Shown here: piece by piece, positions 35,656 to 45,765 of the stretch
Position numbering within the stretch: position 1 is the stretch's first letter
Layout: the number at the start of each line of letters is the position of its first letter
Assembly: GCF_002776525.5 (NCBI RefSeq)
Contig: NC_045444.1
Location: 25,149,329-25,213,328, forward strand
Direction: 5' to 3'
DNA length: 64,000 bases
Source of the DNA: Piliocolobus tephrosceles
Lineage: Eukaryota; Chordata; Mammalia; Primates; Cercopithecidae
Made by a program: the position numbers and the translations under genes
The notes under the pieces: generated by a model
Seen by the model: the letters and a program-made list of their open reading frames with translations, nothing else
The model's database searches: none
What the model was told of the DNA's origin: nothing

Positions 35656-38375
35656 CATATTTTAATTGCCCATGAGCCTGACTGAAGAAGACACTCTCAA
35701 ACTTTTGTGTGCCCATTAACTGGATCATGAATTTAAGACTCTTCCATGGTAGTGACAACTAAAGAGGTTGTCATATAGTGAAGAATAATGGAAGCAAAAC
35801 ATTGTAGCTAAATTATTATCCTTACATATTACCAACTTGTATAGTGGTGTAAAAATAATAATAATTAAATAAAGGGACAATTCATGTGACGTTAACTGAT
35901 TTCTATCTTAAAAAGTATAAAATTTATCCTAAAATATAACCATTGACTTTTTCCAAGACTAGCATGCATGATATAAAATTGTTTAGACTCCACTTTATAA
36001 AATATTTAGAAATACACTTTTCTTAATAGAAGGCTAGAAGGTGTGGTGCTCACATTTTAGTTTGCATTTCTTTGTAAAATTTTCATCAATCTCCAAAATA
36101 TAAAATGTGGCGAGTTCTTTTTTGTGTCAAAGTTAAGGAGTGTGCAAATATAAATATATATAAATAAATAATCCCCCTACACAACAACTTTATGCTAGCA
36201 TCCAGTTCTCTAGATTAATTTATAATTTACTTCATGAAATCCAAAACTTGAACTTACTGATGTAGTGTATCTCTCTATCTTCATATAGAATGATACGAAC
36301 TTGTGCTATGAGTAAAACAACAACAAAATCACAGGAGATGAATGCAAAGACCTCTAGACATTTACAGAAATCAAAGTGTCTTTAAAGTGTCTGCAAGGCA
36401 AACTTTGGAAGTGACAGATTTTATTTTATTCATTTATTTTTTGCTATACAACTTTTTAAACTATAGAAGACAATTACTCATCTGGTTTTGCAACAAATTA
36501 ATGAGTATCTGACTATTTAATAGATGTACTTTTCTGAGGATTCCAGTCTTATTCAAAGAGTCAGATGTTGGTAAAGAGCTATAAAATCATTAACTATCAT
36601 TTCAGGCCTAAGATCAGTACTTGTAAAATTGTACCTGTACACTGAAGTTTCCTTAGGCTTTACCAACATCCTGAAGATTTCTGCAACAGATACTCTATAA
36701 ATTTTTCTCCTCATGTATATCAAAACTAAAACTTTTTCTGACACCAGAAAAATAATGTAGTGGAAATTCAGACACAGGGCAAAAGCATGCTTCACTCAAT
36801 CATTTATTTTCCCTGTTCTGGATGACTGATTAATACATTTATAGTCCCTGATAAAAACTTGCTCTCCACCTATGTCCTCCTAGATATAAATGAATAGTTA
36901 CCAAATACCATTAAGTCAAATTCGTCAATACACTGCCCAGTCTTCCTGCCTCCTTGCTCATCGATGAATGAGTTACTATGGGAACAGTGGCAGATCTGTG
37001 AAGAGCCCAGTAAAAATATTACACTTTAACAGGGATTCCTAGCACTTCATCCCTGAGAACATATTGGCTTAAAATCTGACATTTTCAAAAACAAAACATT
37101 TAAAAAGTCATCTAAAACCTGTGCTTTAAAAAAATATTTTTCATCATTTTTTTAAAGGAAAACAGCTCTCATTCGGAAGGCAGCAAAATTCTAATTGACA
37201 TGTATCATATAGATATTTTGGTAGATATTTAATTTGACAAGAGTGCAAAATGAATTTATCTATGGAAAACTTATAAAGATGGAGTAAATTACAAACAACC
37301 ATAAACTTTTTTAGAACTAATACCTAATTAAAATAAAGAAGAATAAGCAGTGCAGCCAGTTGTTTTGTTTGTCCATGATAACAACCGGCTTGATCACAAG
37401 GGATTCTCACTTCGAATATTTGAAGCCTCTATCTACATCTTGACAATTATTTTCTTGGGTTCCTCCCTTTTATAACATTCTACTAAGTTTTGTTTTGTTT
37501 TGTTTTGTTTTTCTCATAAAGGGTATCTGTACCTGGAATAATTAATCTACAGAGCTATACAATAACAAAATATACTTTGCATTATATTGTTTCTAAATGA
37601 TCACGCTTCCCAAATGGTCAAGAATAAAGTAAAAAGCTGAAACAAGTAATGAAACATTTTCTTTAAAAAATGTGAAACAAATGGCTTCTATTAATATACA
37701 CCCCAACAATAGGTTTGGTATGTTGTGTCAGTGTTGAAAAATATTGCAAATACAAAAGTGTATCAGAGTCTGTTAAGTTTCAATGTCCTGTAGTCTTTTT
37801 TTCACAGTGTGGATATCAATTTGCCTAGAAAATACTATGCAAAATTCCCCTTTCTTCACTGTTGAATTTGATACATAAGTGATGTCAATAAATATTAACT
37901 AAATGGATGAATAACTAAGCGTTCTCATTAGGTAGAAGAAATTGAAGAGAAATAAACAGAAATGAGTAACTGTTTAGTGCCCACTTATGTGATGTCAGGT
38001 GTTATGTTTTATGTTATCCATCTTACCTGTTCTCAACAAGTATTCAAGGGAGTTGGGGAAGAATAAAATGAAATGCTTAATTAATTGTTAGCAATGAAAA
38101 TTCAACATCTTATTTTTCATAAGGCAACAAGAGAGGAAATTCTATTTTCATTTCTAATTTTTCCACTTTTAGTTACTGCATTTAGAAAGGTATCCTTGCC
38201 TGGCATAAAATTTTTTTTCAATGACTATTAAAACCTTATTTATAACTACAGTCACCATTATACTAATTTGTATAGCATTTGAGTATCAGAATCCATGATA
38301 CATATTTTGTCAGATAAAGGAAAATGCCTCATGGATTTGCAAAGGTCGTTATCTTTTGAGGTAATGATGACATAT
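35656..38375. other. Unassigned AT-rich sequence
   Basis: About 2.7 kb without a recognised gene or repeat, apart from a short (TTTTG)n at about 37489-37512. It forms the 5' flank of the young LINE-1. Its last bases, AAGAAGGCATTT (38376-38387), are the left target-site duplication. Confidence 0.4.
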
Positions 38376-38387
38376 AAGAAGGCATTT

Positions 38388-39404
38388 GGGAGGGGCAGAG
38401 CAAGATGGCCGAATAGGAACAGCTTCAGTCTCCATCTCCCAGTGCGAGCGACACAGAAGACCGGTGATTTCTGCATTTTCAACTGAGGTACTGGGGTCAT
38501 CTCACTCGGGAGTGCCGGACAATCGGTGCTGGTCAGCTGCTGCAGCCCGACCAGCGAGAGCTGAAGCAGGGTGAGGCATCCCTCACCTGGGAAGCGCGAG
38601 GGGGAAGGGAGTCCCTTTTCCTAGCCAGGGGAACTGAGACACACAACACCTGGAAAATCGGGTAACTCCCACCCCAATACTGCGCTGTAACACCGGCACA
38701 CCAGAGATTATATCCCACACCTGGCCGGGAGGGTCCCACGCCCACGGAGCCTCCCTCCTTGCTAACACAGCAGTCTGCGGCAATCTAACCGCAAGGCAGC
38801 AGCGAGGCTGGGGGAGGGGTGCCCGCCATCGCTGAGGCTTAAGTAGGTAAATAAAGCCTCTGGGAAGCTCGAACTGGGTGGAGCTCACAGCAGCTCAAGG
38901 AAATCTACCTGTCTCTGTAGACTCCGCCTCTGGGGACAGGGCTCAGCTAAAGCAGCAGAGGCCTGTCCAGATGCGAACGACTCTGTCTGACAGCTTTGAA
39001 GAGAGCAGTGGATCTCCCAACACGGAGGTTGAGATCTGAGAAGGGGCAGACTGCCTGCTCAAGTGGGTCCCTGACCCCTGAGTAGCCTAACTGGGAGACA
39101 TCCCCCACTAGGGGCAGTCTGACACCCCACACCTCACAGGGGGGAGTACACCCCTCAGAGGAAGCTTCCAAAGCAAGAATCAGACAGGTGCACCGCTGTT
39201 CAGCAATATTCTATCTTCTGCAACCTCTGCTGCTGATACCCAGGCAAACAGGGTCTGGAGTGGACCTCAAGCAATCTCCAACAGACCTATAGCTGAGGGT
39301 CCTGACTGTCAGAAGAAAAACTATCAAACAGGAAGGACACCTATATCGAAACCCCATCAGTACGTCACCATCATCAAAGACCAGAGACAGATAAAACCAC
39401 AAAG
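38388..39404 (+). promoter_or_regulatory. LINE-1 5' UTR with internal RNA polymerase II promoter
   Basis: This 1,017-bp CpG-rich leader begins 'gggaggggcagagcaagatgg'. A YY1-type motif AAGATGGCC lies at 38402-38410, the position that sets transcription initiation in primate L1. The region 39149-39277 is the extra block missing from the youngest human L1s. In older L1PA families this block is reported to contain the binding site for the repressor ZNF93. An antisense promoter is known in this UTR in human L1, and an antisense ORF0 frame starts here. Methylation-dependent silencing is expected from the CpG density. Confidence 0.9.
38785..38829 (-). pseudogene. ORF0 (antisense LINE-1 5' UTR frame), prematurely stopped
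   Basis: Human L1 carries a primate-specific antisense ORF0 of about 70 codons in the 5' UTR. Here the equivalent ATG lies at 38829-38827 on the minus strand, but a TAG at 38787-38785 stops it after 14 codons. Further upstream of 38745 the same reading region stays open on the minus strand to 38533 without an ATG. ORF0 protein is therefore not expected from this copy in its usual form. Confidence 0.65.
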
Positions 39405-40421
39405 ATGGGGAGAAAGCAGGGCACAAAAGCTGGAAATTCAAAAAATAAGAGCGCATCTCCTCCTGCAAAGGAGCACAGCCCATCGCCAGCAATGGATCAA
39501 AGCTGGTCAGAGAATGATTTTGATGAGATGAGAGAAGAAGGCTTCAGTCCATCAAACCTCTCAGAGCTAAAGGAGGAATTACGTACCCAGCGCAAAGAAA
39601 CTAAAAATCTTGAAAAAAGAGTGGAAGAATTGACAGCTACACTAATTAATGCAGAGAAGGTCATAAACGAAATGACAGAGATGAAAACCATGACACGAGA
39701 AATACGTGACAAATGCACAAGCTTCAGTAACCGACTCGATCAACTGGAAGAAAGAGTATCAGTGATTGAGGATCAAATGAATGAAATGAAGCGAGAAGAG
39801 AAACCAAAAGAAAAAAGAAGAAAAAGAAATGAACAAAGCCTGCAAGAAGTATGGGATTATGTAAAAAGACCAAATCTATGTCTGATTGGGGTGCCTGAAA
39901 GTGAGGGGGAAAATGGAACCAAATTGGAAAACACTCTTCAGGATATCATCCAGGAGAACTTCCCCAACCTAGCAGGGCAGGCCAACATTCAAATTCAGGA
40001 AATACAGAGAACGCCACAAAGATACTCCTCCAGAAGAGCAACTCCAAGACACATAATTGCCAGATTCACCAAAGTTGAAATGAAGGAAAAAATCTTAAGG
40101 GCAGCCAGAGAGAAAGGTCGGGTTACCCACAAAGGGAAGCCCATCAGACTGACAGCAGATCTCTCGGCAGAAACTCTACAAGCCAGAAGAGACTGGGGGC
40201 CAATATTCAACGTTCTTAAAGAAAAGAATTTTCAACCCAGAATTTCATATCCAGCCAAACTAAGTTTCATAAGTGAAGGAGAAATAAAATTCTTTACAGA
40301 TAAGCAAATGTTTAGAGATTTTGTCACCACCAGGCCTGCCTTACAAGAGACCCTGAAGGAAGCCCTAAACATGGAAAGGAACAACCGGTACCAGCCATTG
40401 CAAAAACATGCCAAAATGTAA
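39405..40421 (+). CDS. ORF1: LINE-1 ORF1 protein (ORF1p), intact
   Basis: This encodes 338 residues, the same length as human L1 ORF1p. ORF1p is a trimeric RNA-binding chaperone that coats L1 RNA in cytoplasmic particles and is needed for retrotransposition. Visible parts are a basic, S/P-rich N-terminus (about 1-50) and a coiled coil (about 52-150, K/E/L-rich, ending 'QLEERVSVIEDQMNEMKRE'). An RRM follows ('RPNLCLIGVPE' and 'RHIIARFTKVEMKEK'), then the C-terminal domain ('ADLSAETLQARRDWGP', 'YPAKLSF'). The ATG follows the 5' UTR in the family's usual place, and the stop is 63 bp before ORF2. RRM and C-terminal domains are near-identical to human L1 text, whereas the coiled coil is clearly different. 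That is the region known to evolve fast. No frameshift or stop. Confidence 0.97.
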   Translation: MGRKQGTKAGNSKNKSASPPAKEHSPSPAMDQSWSENDFDEMREEGFSPSNLSELKEELRTQRKETKNLEKRVEELTATLINAEKVINEMTEMKTMTREIRDKCTSFSNRLDQLEERVSVIEDQMNEMKREEKPKEKRRKRNEQSLQEVWDYVKRPNLCLIGVPESEGENGTKLENTLQDIIQENFPNLAGQANIQIQEIQRTPQRYSSRRATPRHIIARFTKVEMKEKILRAAREKGRVTHKGKPIRLTADLSAETLQARRDWGPIFNVLKEKNFQPRISYPAKLSFISEGEIKFFTDKQMFRDFVTTRPALQETLKEALNMERNNRYQPLQKHAKM

Positions 40422-40484
40422 AGACCATCGAGCCTAGGAAGAAACTGCATCAACTAATGAGCAAAATAACCAGTTACTATCATA

Positions 40485-43400
40485 ATGGCAGGATCAAGTT
40501 CACACATAACAATATTAACCTTAAATGTAAATGGACTAAATGCTCCAATTAAAAGACACAGACTGGCAAACTGGATAAAGAGTCAAGACCCATCAGTCTG
40601 CTGTCTTCAGGAGACCCATCTCACATGCAGAGACATACATAGGCTCAAAATAAAGGGATGGAGGAAGATCTACCAAGCAAATGGAGAACAAAAAAAAGCA
40701 GGGGTTGCAATCCTAGTCTCTGATAAAACAGACTTTAAACCATCAAAGTTCAAAAGAGACAAAGAAGGCCATTACATAATGGTAAAGGGATCAATCCAAC
40801 AGGAAGAGCTAACTATCCTAAATATATATGCACCTAATACAGGAGCACCCAGATTCATAAAGCAAGTCCTTAGAGACTTACAAAGAGACTTAGACTCCCA
40901 TACAATAATAATGGGAGACTTCAACACTCCACTGTCAACATTAGACAGATCAACGAGACAGAAAGTTAACAAGGATATCCAGGATTTGAACTCATCTCTG
41001 CACCAAGCGGACCTAATAGACATCTATAGAACTCTCCACCCCAAGTCAACAGAATATACATTCTTCTCAGCACCACATCACACTTATTCCAAAATTGACC
41101 ACATAATTGGAAGTAAAGCACTCCTCAGCAAATGTAAAAGAACAGAAATTATAACAAACTGTCTCTCAGACCACAGTGCAATCAAACTAGAACTCAGGAC
41201 TAAGAAACTCAATCAAAACCGCTCAACTACATGGAAACTGAACAACCTGCTCCTGAATGACTACTGGGTACATAACGAAATGAAAGCAGAAATAAAGATG
41301 TTCTTTGAATCCAATGAGAACAAAGATACAACATACCAGAATCTCTGGGACACATTTAAAGCAGTGTATAGAGGGAAATTTATAGCACTAAGTGCCCACA
41401 AGAGAAAGCAGGAAAGATCTAAAATTGACACTCTAACATCACAATTAAAAGAACTAGAGAGGCAAGAGCAAACACATTCAAAAGCTAGCAGAAGGCAAGA
41501 AATAACTAAGATCAGAGCAGAACTGAAGGAGATAGAGACACAAAAAACCCTCCAAAAAATCAATGAATCCAGGAGTTGGTTTTTTGAAAAGATCAACAAA
41601 ATTGACAGACCGCTAGCAAGATTAATAAAGAAGAAAAGAGAGAGGAATCAAATAGACGCAATAAAAAATGATAAAGGGGATATCACCACCGACCCCACAG
41701 AAATACAAACTACCATCAGAGAATACTATAAACACCTCTACGCAAATCAACTAGAAAATCTAGAAGAAATGGATAATTTCCTGGACACGTACACTCTTCC
41801 AAGACTAAACCAGGAAGAAGTTGAATCCCTGAATAGACCAATAGCAGCCTCTGAAATTGAGGCAACAATTAATAGCCTGCCCACCAAAAAAAGCCCAGGA
41901 CCAGATGGATTCACAGCTGAATTCTACCAGAGGTACAAGGAGGAGCTGGTACCATTCCTTCTGAAACTATTCCAATCAATAGAAAAAGAGGGAATCCTCC
42001 CTAACTCATTTTATGAGGCCAACATCATCCTGATACCAAAGCCTGGCAGAGACACAACAAAAAAAGAGAATTTTAGACCAATCTCCCTGATGAACATCGA
42101 TGCAAAAATCCTCAATAAAATACTGGCAAACCAGATTCAGCAGCACATCAAAAAGCTTATCCACCATGATCAAGTGGGCTTCATCCCTGGGATGCAAGGC
42201 TGGTTCAACATTCGCAAATCAATCAACGTAATCCAGCATATAAACAGAACCAAAGACAAGAACCACATGATCATCTCAATAGATGCAGAAAAGGCTTTTG
42301 ACAAAATTCAACAGCCCTTCATGCTAAAAACGCTCAATAAATTCGGTATTGATGGAACGTACCTCAAAATAATAAGAGCTATTTATGACAAACCCACAGC
42401 TAATATCATACTGAATGGGCAAAAACTGGAAAAATTCCCTTTGAAAACTGGCACAAGACAGGGATGCCCTCTCTCACCACTCCTATTCAACATAGTGTTG
42501 GAAGTTCTGGCTAGGGCAATCAGGCAAGAGAAAGAAATCAAGGGAATTCAGTTAGGAAAAGAAGAAGTCAAATCGTCCCTGTTTGCAGATGACATGATTG
42601 TATATTTAGAAAACCCCATCATCTCAGCCCAAAATCTCCTTAAGCTGATAAGCAACTTCAGCAAAGTCTCAGGATACAAAATTAATGTGCAAAAATCACA
42701 AGCATTCTTATACACCAGTAACAGACACGCAGAGAGCCAAACCAGGAATGAACTTCCATTCACAATTGCTTCAAAGAGAATAAAATACCTAGGAATCCAA
42801 CTTACAAGGGATGTAAACGACCTCTTCAAGGAGAACTACAAACCACTGCTCAGTGAAATCAAAGAGGACACAAACAAATGGAAGAACATACCATGCTCAT
42901 GGATAGGAAGAATCAATATCGTGAAAATGGCTATACTGCCCAAGGTTATTTATAGATTCAATGCCATCCCCATCAAGCTACCAATGAGTTTCTTCACCAA
43001 ATTGCAAAAAACTGCTTTGAAGTTCATATGGAACCAAAAAAGAGCCCGCATTGCCAAGACAATCCTAAGTCAAAAGGACAAAGCCGGAGGCGTCACGCTA
43101 CCTGACTTCAAACTATACTACAAGGCTACAGTAACCAAAACAGCATGGTACTGGTACCAAAACAGAGATATAGACCAATGGAACAGAACGGAGCCTTCAG
43201 AAATAATGCCACACATCTACAACCATCTGATCTTTGACAAACCTGACAAAAACAAGAAATGGGGAAAGGATTCCCTATTTAATAAATGGTGCTGGGAAAA
43301 TTGGCTAGCCATAAGTAGAAAGCTGAAACTCGATCCTTTCCTTACTCCTTATACGAAGATTAATTCAAGATGGATTAGAGACTTAAATGTTAGACCTAAT

Positions 43401-44108
43401 ACCATAAAAACCCTAGAAGAAAATCTAGGTAGTACCATTCAGGACATAGGCATGGGCAAGGACTTCATGTCTAAAACACCAAAAGCAACGGCAGCAAAAG
43501 CCAAAATTGACAAATGGGATCTCATTAAACTAAAAAGCTTCTGCACAGCAAAAGAAACTACCATCAGAATGAACAGGCAACCTACAGAATGGGAGAAAAG
43601 TTTTGCAATCTACTCATCTGACAAAGGGCTAATTTCCAGAATCTACAAAGAACTCAAACAAATATACAAGAAAAAAACAAACAACCCCATCAAAAAGTGG
43701 GGAAAGTATATGAACAGACATTTCTCAAAAGAAGACATTCATACAGCCAACAGACACATGAAAAAATGCTCATCATCACTGGCCATCAGAGAAATGCAAA
43801 TCAAAACCACAATGAGATACCATCTCACACCAGTTAGAATGGCAATCATTAAAAAATCAGGAAACAACAGGTGTTGGAGAGGATGTGGAGAAATAGGAAC
43901 ACTTTTACACTGTTGGTGGGATTGTAAACTAGTTCAACCATTATGGAAAACAGTATGGCGATTCCTCAAGGATCTAGAACTAGATGTACCATATGACCCA
44001 GCCATCCCACTACTGGGTATATACCCAAAGGATTATAAATTATGCTACTACAAAGACACATGCACACGTATGTTTATTGCGGCACTATTCACAATAGCAA
44101 AGACTTGA
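40485..44108 (+). CDS. ORF2: LINE-1 ORF2 protein: endonuclease-reverse transcriptase, C-terminally truncated
   Basis: This encodes 1,207 residues; the family norm is 1,275. ORF2p nicks target DNA and primes reverse transcription of L1 RNA. The endonuclease domain (1-239) keeps every catalytic residue I can count: N14, E43, Y115, D145, N147, T192, D205, S228, H230. The reverse transcriptase has the FADD motif at 700-703 (D702, D703). The C-terminal cysteine motif is present at C1130, C1134, H1142 and C1147. At codon 1208 a TGG tryptophan codon has become TGA (44106-44108). The same frame then stays open to the normal stop at 44312, so a single substitution removes the last 68 residues. In human L1, ORF2 is translated at low level by reinitiation after ORF1; the 63-bp spacer is conserved here. 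Activity of the shortened protein cannot be judged from sequence. Confidence 0.95.
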   Translation: MAGSSSHITILTLNVNGLNAPIKRHRLANWIKSQDPSVCCLQETHLTCRDIHRLKIKGWRKIYQANGEQKKAGVAILVSDKTDFKPSKFKRDKEGHYIMVKGSIQQEELTILNIYAPNTGAPRFIKQVLRDLQRDLDSHTIIMGDFNTPLSTLDRSTRQKVNKDIQDLNSSLHQADLIDIYRTLHPKSTEYTFFSAPHHTYSKIDHIIGSKALLSKCKRTEIITNCLSDHSAIKLELRTKKLNQNRSTTWKLNNLLLNDYWVHNEMKAEIKMFFESNENKDTTYQNLWDTFKAVYRGKFIALSAHKRKQERSKIDTLTSQLKELERQEQTHSKASRRQEITKIRAELKEIETQKTLQKINESRSWFFEKINKIDRPLARLIKKKRERNQIDAIKNDKGDITTDPTEIQTTIREYYKHLYANQLENLEEMDNFLDTYTLPRLNQEEVESLNRPIAASEIEATINSLPTKKSPGPDGFTAEFYQRYKEELVPFLLKLFQSIEKEGILPNSFYEANIILIPKPGRDTTKKENFRPISLMNIDAKILNKILANQIQQHIKKLIHHDQVGFIPGMQGWFNIRKSINVIQHINRTKDKNHMIISIDAEKAFDKIQQPFMLKTLNKFGIDGTYLKIIRAIYDKPTANIILNGQKLEKFPLKTGTRQGCPLSPLLFNIVLEVLARAIRQEKEIKGIQLGKEEVKSSLFADDMIVYLENPIISAQNLLKLISNFSKVSGYKINVQKSQAFLYTSNRHAESQTRNELPFTIASKRIKYLGIQLTRDVNDLFKENYKPLLSEIKEDTNKWKNIPCSWIGRINIVKMAILPKVIYRFNAIPIKLPMSFFTKLQKTALKFIWNQKRARIAKTILSQKDKAGGVTLPDFKLYYKATVTKTAWYWYQNRDIDQWNRTEPSEIMPHIYNHLIFDKPDKNKKWGKDSLFNKWCWENWLAISRKLKLDPFLTPYTKINSRWIRDLNVRPNTIKTLEENLGSTIQDIGMGKDFMSKTPKATAAKAKIDKWDLIKLKSFCTAKETTIRMNRQPTEWEKSFAIYSSDKGLISRIYKELKQIYKKKTNNPIKKWGKYMNRHFSKEDIHTANRHMKKCSSSLAIREMQIKTTMRYHLTPVRMAIIKKSGNNRCWRGCGEIGTLLHCWWDCKLVQPLWKTVWRFLKDLELDVPYDPAIPLLGIYPKDYKLCYYKDTCTRMFIAALFTIAKT

Positions 44109-44312
44109 AATCAACCCAAATGTCCATCAGTGACAGACTGGATTAAGAAAATGTGGCACATATACACCATGGAATACTATGCAGCCATAAAAAAGGATGA
44201 GTTTGCGTCCTTTGTAGGGACATGGATGCAGCTGGAAACCATCATTCTTAGCAAACTATCACAAGAAGAGAAAACCAAACACCGCATGTTCTCACTCATA
44301 GGTGGGAACTGA
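44109..44312 (+). pseudogene. Remainder of LINE-1 ORF2 beyond the premature stop
   Basis: These 68 codons (counting the normal stop) are in frame with ORF2 and uninterrupted, ending 'FSLIGGN'. They are untranslated unless the TGA at 44106-44108 is read through. Their intactness indicates that the nonsense change is recent. Confidence 0.9.
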
Positions 44313-44538
44313 ACAATGAGCTCACTTGGACTCGGCAAGGGAAACATCACACACTGGGGCCTATCGTGGGGAGGGGGGAGAGGGGAGGGATTGCATTGGC
44401 GAGTTATACCTGATATAAATGATGAATTGATGGGTGCTGACGAGTTGATGGCTGCAGCACACCAACATGGCACATGTATACATATGTAACAAACCTGCAC
44501 GTTATGCACATGTACCCTAGAACTTAAAGTATAATAAA
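44313..44538 (+). terminator. LINE-1 3' UTR with G-rich tract and polyadenylation signal
   Basis: The 3' UTR contains a guanine-rich polypurine tract at 44366-44389, the conserved L1 feature able to form a G-quadruplex. It ends with AATAAA at 44533-44538, directly followed by the first A-run. The block near 44430-44455 with a repeated 'gatg' phrase is characteristic of L1PA families older than L1PA2. Confidence 0.85.
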
Positions 44539-44597
44539 AAAAAAAAAAAAAGAAAAGGGAAAATGAATATTGTATTAACAATAAAAAAAAAAAAAAA
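44539..44597 (+). other. Double A-tail with ~28-bp intervening segment (possible 3' transduction)
   Basis: The first A-run (44536-44551) is followed by 28 bp of non-L1 sequence (44552-44579). A second AATAAA (44580-44585) and second A-run (44583-44597) come next, then the target-site duplication. This is the layout left when L1 transcription passes its weak signal and ends at a downstream one, carrying source-locus flank. An interrupted A-tail is the alternative. Confidence 0.6.
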
Positions 44598-44604
44598 GAA
44601 GGCG

Positions 44605-44689
44605 TGTTCATAGAGAAGACCATTTCTCTCAAAATAAGAAGTATAAAAGTCCCTAAGGAAACATTTCATGAGGATAGTAAAACTGCCAA
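44605..44689 (+). repeat. 85-bp inverted repeat, left arm
   Basis: These 85 bases are the exact reverse complement of 46384-46468; I compared them base by base with no mismatch. The arm starts inside the right target-site duplication of the LINE-1. Sequence outside the arms is unrelated on both sides. It is not a repeat family I recognise. Confidence 0.95.
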
Positions 44690-45654
44690 CTCTTTTGAGG
44701 AGTTGCTAAAAAGAGAGTTGTAATTATAGTTAGTGATTTACTTTTCTGCTCCTCTAAAAATGAAAAAGTGAGAGGAAATGACAAAAGGTTCTTTCTTGCC
44801 AGTAATCTCAACTAAACATACATCTTTAAGTATTGTTTTTCCTAGACTAACAGCAAAATGAACCAAGGTGTTTTGATTTTGGAGCCCAGAGGGTTTCATT
44901 CTGATATAAATTGATTTCCATTGTTTCTCCTATTGAGAATTTGTGTCTCCAATACAGTACTCTTCCATGATTTAATTAACAAGTATTAATTAAATGTATT
45001 GAGAGTTTATTCAAGAATAGTAAATTCTAACAACATTTACAATCTATGTGAAATGCTTTTTTACATTGCTGCTGGTTCTGAAAAACAAGATATGCCACCA
45101 TGTCAGGGACCTGAGCAACAAAACATGAAAACTAGTTTTCCCTGATTTATGGAATGAGTGAGACCAACAGTGCAAAAGACATCCATTTATTTTTAATGGC
45201 ATTAGATTGAGCTCTGATTTGCTCTGAACCTGTTTCAGGTGCCCCGCCAGCTGCACTTAAATCTAGTTCAATATTCCTACCTCTGACTTTGACTTTATAT
45301 TTAAAAAATTGGGTTCTAGGATACCCTGTGAAGGCTGACTAGTAAAATACGTACACATATTTTCTTTAAAAGTTTCATATTTATTATGGAAAAAAATGGC
45401 ACTTATTTTTCACCAGTATGGTTTCAGTTTACTGCAGTTCAACAAATATCCTCTAGTACTTCTGCTAGGCAGGCAGGATTCGAAGACAAATGAGGCCAGA
45501 CCAATGTCTTCGAAGAGCTTATTTAGTTTTAACACTATCCATGTTGGTAGCTCCTGATATTTTATTCATCAGGCAAGACCACTGATTGGTAGTTTTACTG
45601 ATGTTTGTATTGCACTATTTTCTAATGAGTTCAGCTTCATCATATGTAAATTGA
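44690..45654. other. Unassigned sequence (within the inverted-repeat loop)
   Basis: No gene or repeat was recognised. It forms part of the 1.7-kb spacer between the two inverted arms. Confidence 0.4.
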
Positions 45655-45765
45655 GTTAAAGTGTAAGATCCTTGAGAACTGTGTTTACTCACCATTTAAT
45701 CTGAATGCCTAGCAGAGGGCCTGTCATATAGTAAGTATGAGTACATGAGTTGAACAAATGTCTTT
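45655..45765 (+). mobile_element. L2 or MIR-like 3' end remnant, sense
   Basis: The text 'gtgtaagatccttgagaac ... gcctagcagagggcctgtca ... tagtaagta' resembles the very common 3' end of ancient L2/MIR elements. It is short and diverged, so the family is uncertain. Confidence 0.45.

Larger units (their letters stand above)
38388..44597 (+). mobile_element. Full-length young LINE-1 (L1PA type) with near-intact coding capacity
   Basis: A complete non-LTR retrotransposon of about 6.2 kb has a 5' UTR promoter (38388-39404), ORF1 (39405-40421), a 63-bp spacer and ORF2 (40485-44108). The original ORF2 stop is at 44312. The 3' UTR contains a G-rich tract, and two A-runs follow. Flanks AAGAAGGCATTT (38376-38387) and AAGAAGGCGTGT (44596-44607) match at 10 of 12 positions and are the likely target-site duplication. 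The 5' UTR keeps a ~129-bp block that is absent from human L1HS/L1PA2, and the ORF1 coiled coil differs strongly from L1HS. By family knowledge this fits L1PA3-L1PA6 or an Old World monkey derivative. Only one nonsense codon was found in ORF2. Confidence 0.97.

Noticed and set aside
37960..38060. Possible MIR fragment
   Set aside because: Only a short 'tagtgcccactta' phrase resembles MIR; not enough for a call.
38583..38888. 101-codon antisense frame in the L1 5' UTR as an extended ORF0
   Set aside because: It starts with GTG, not ATG, and is in a different frame from the known ORF0 start at 38829, which stops after 14 codons.
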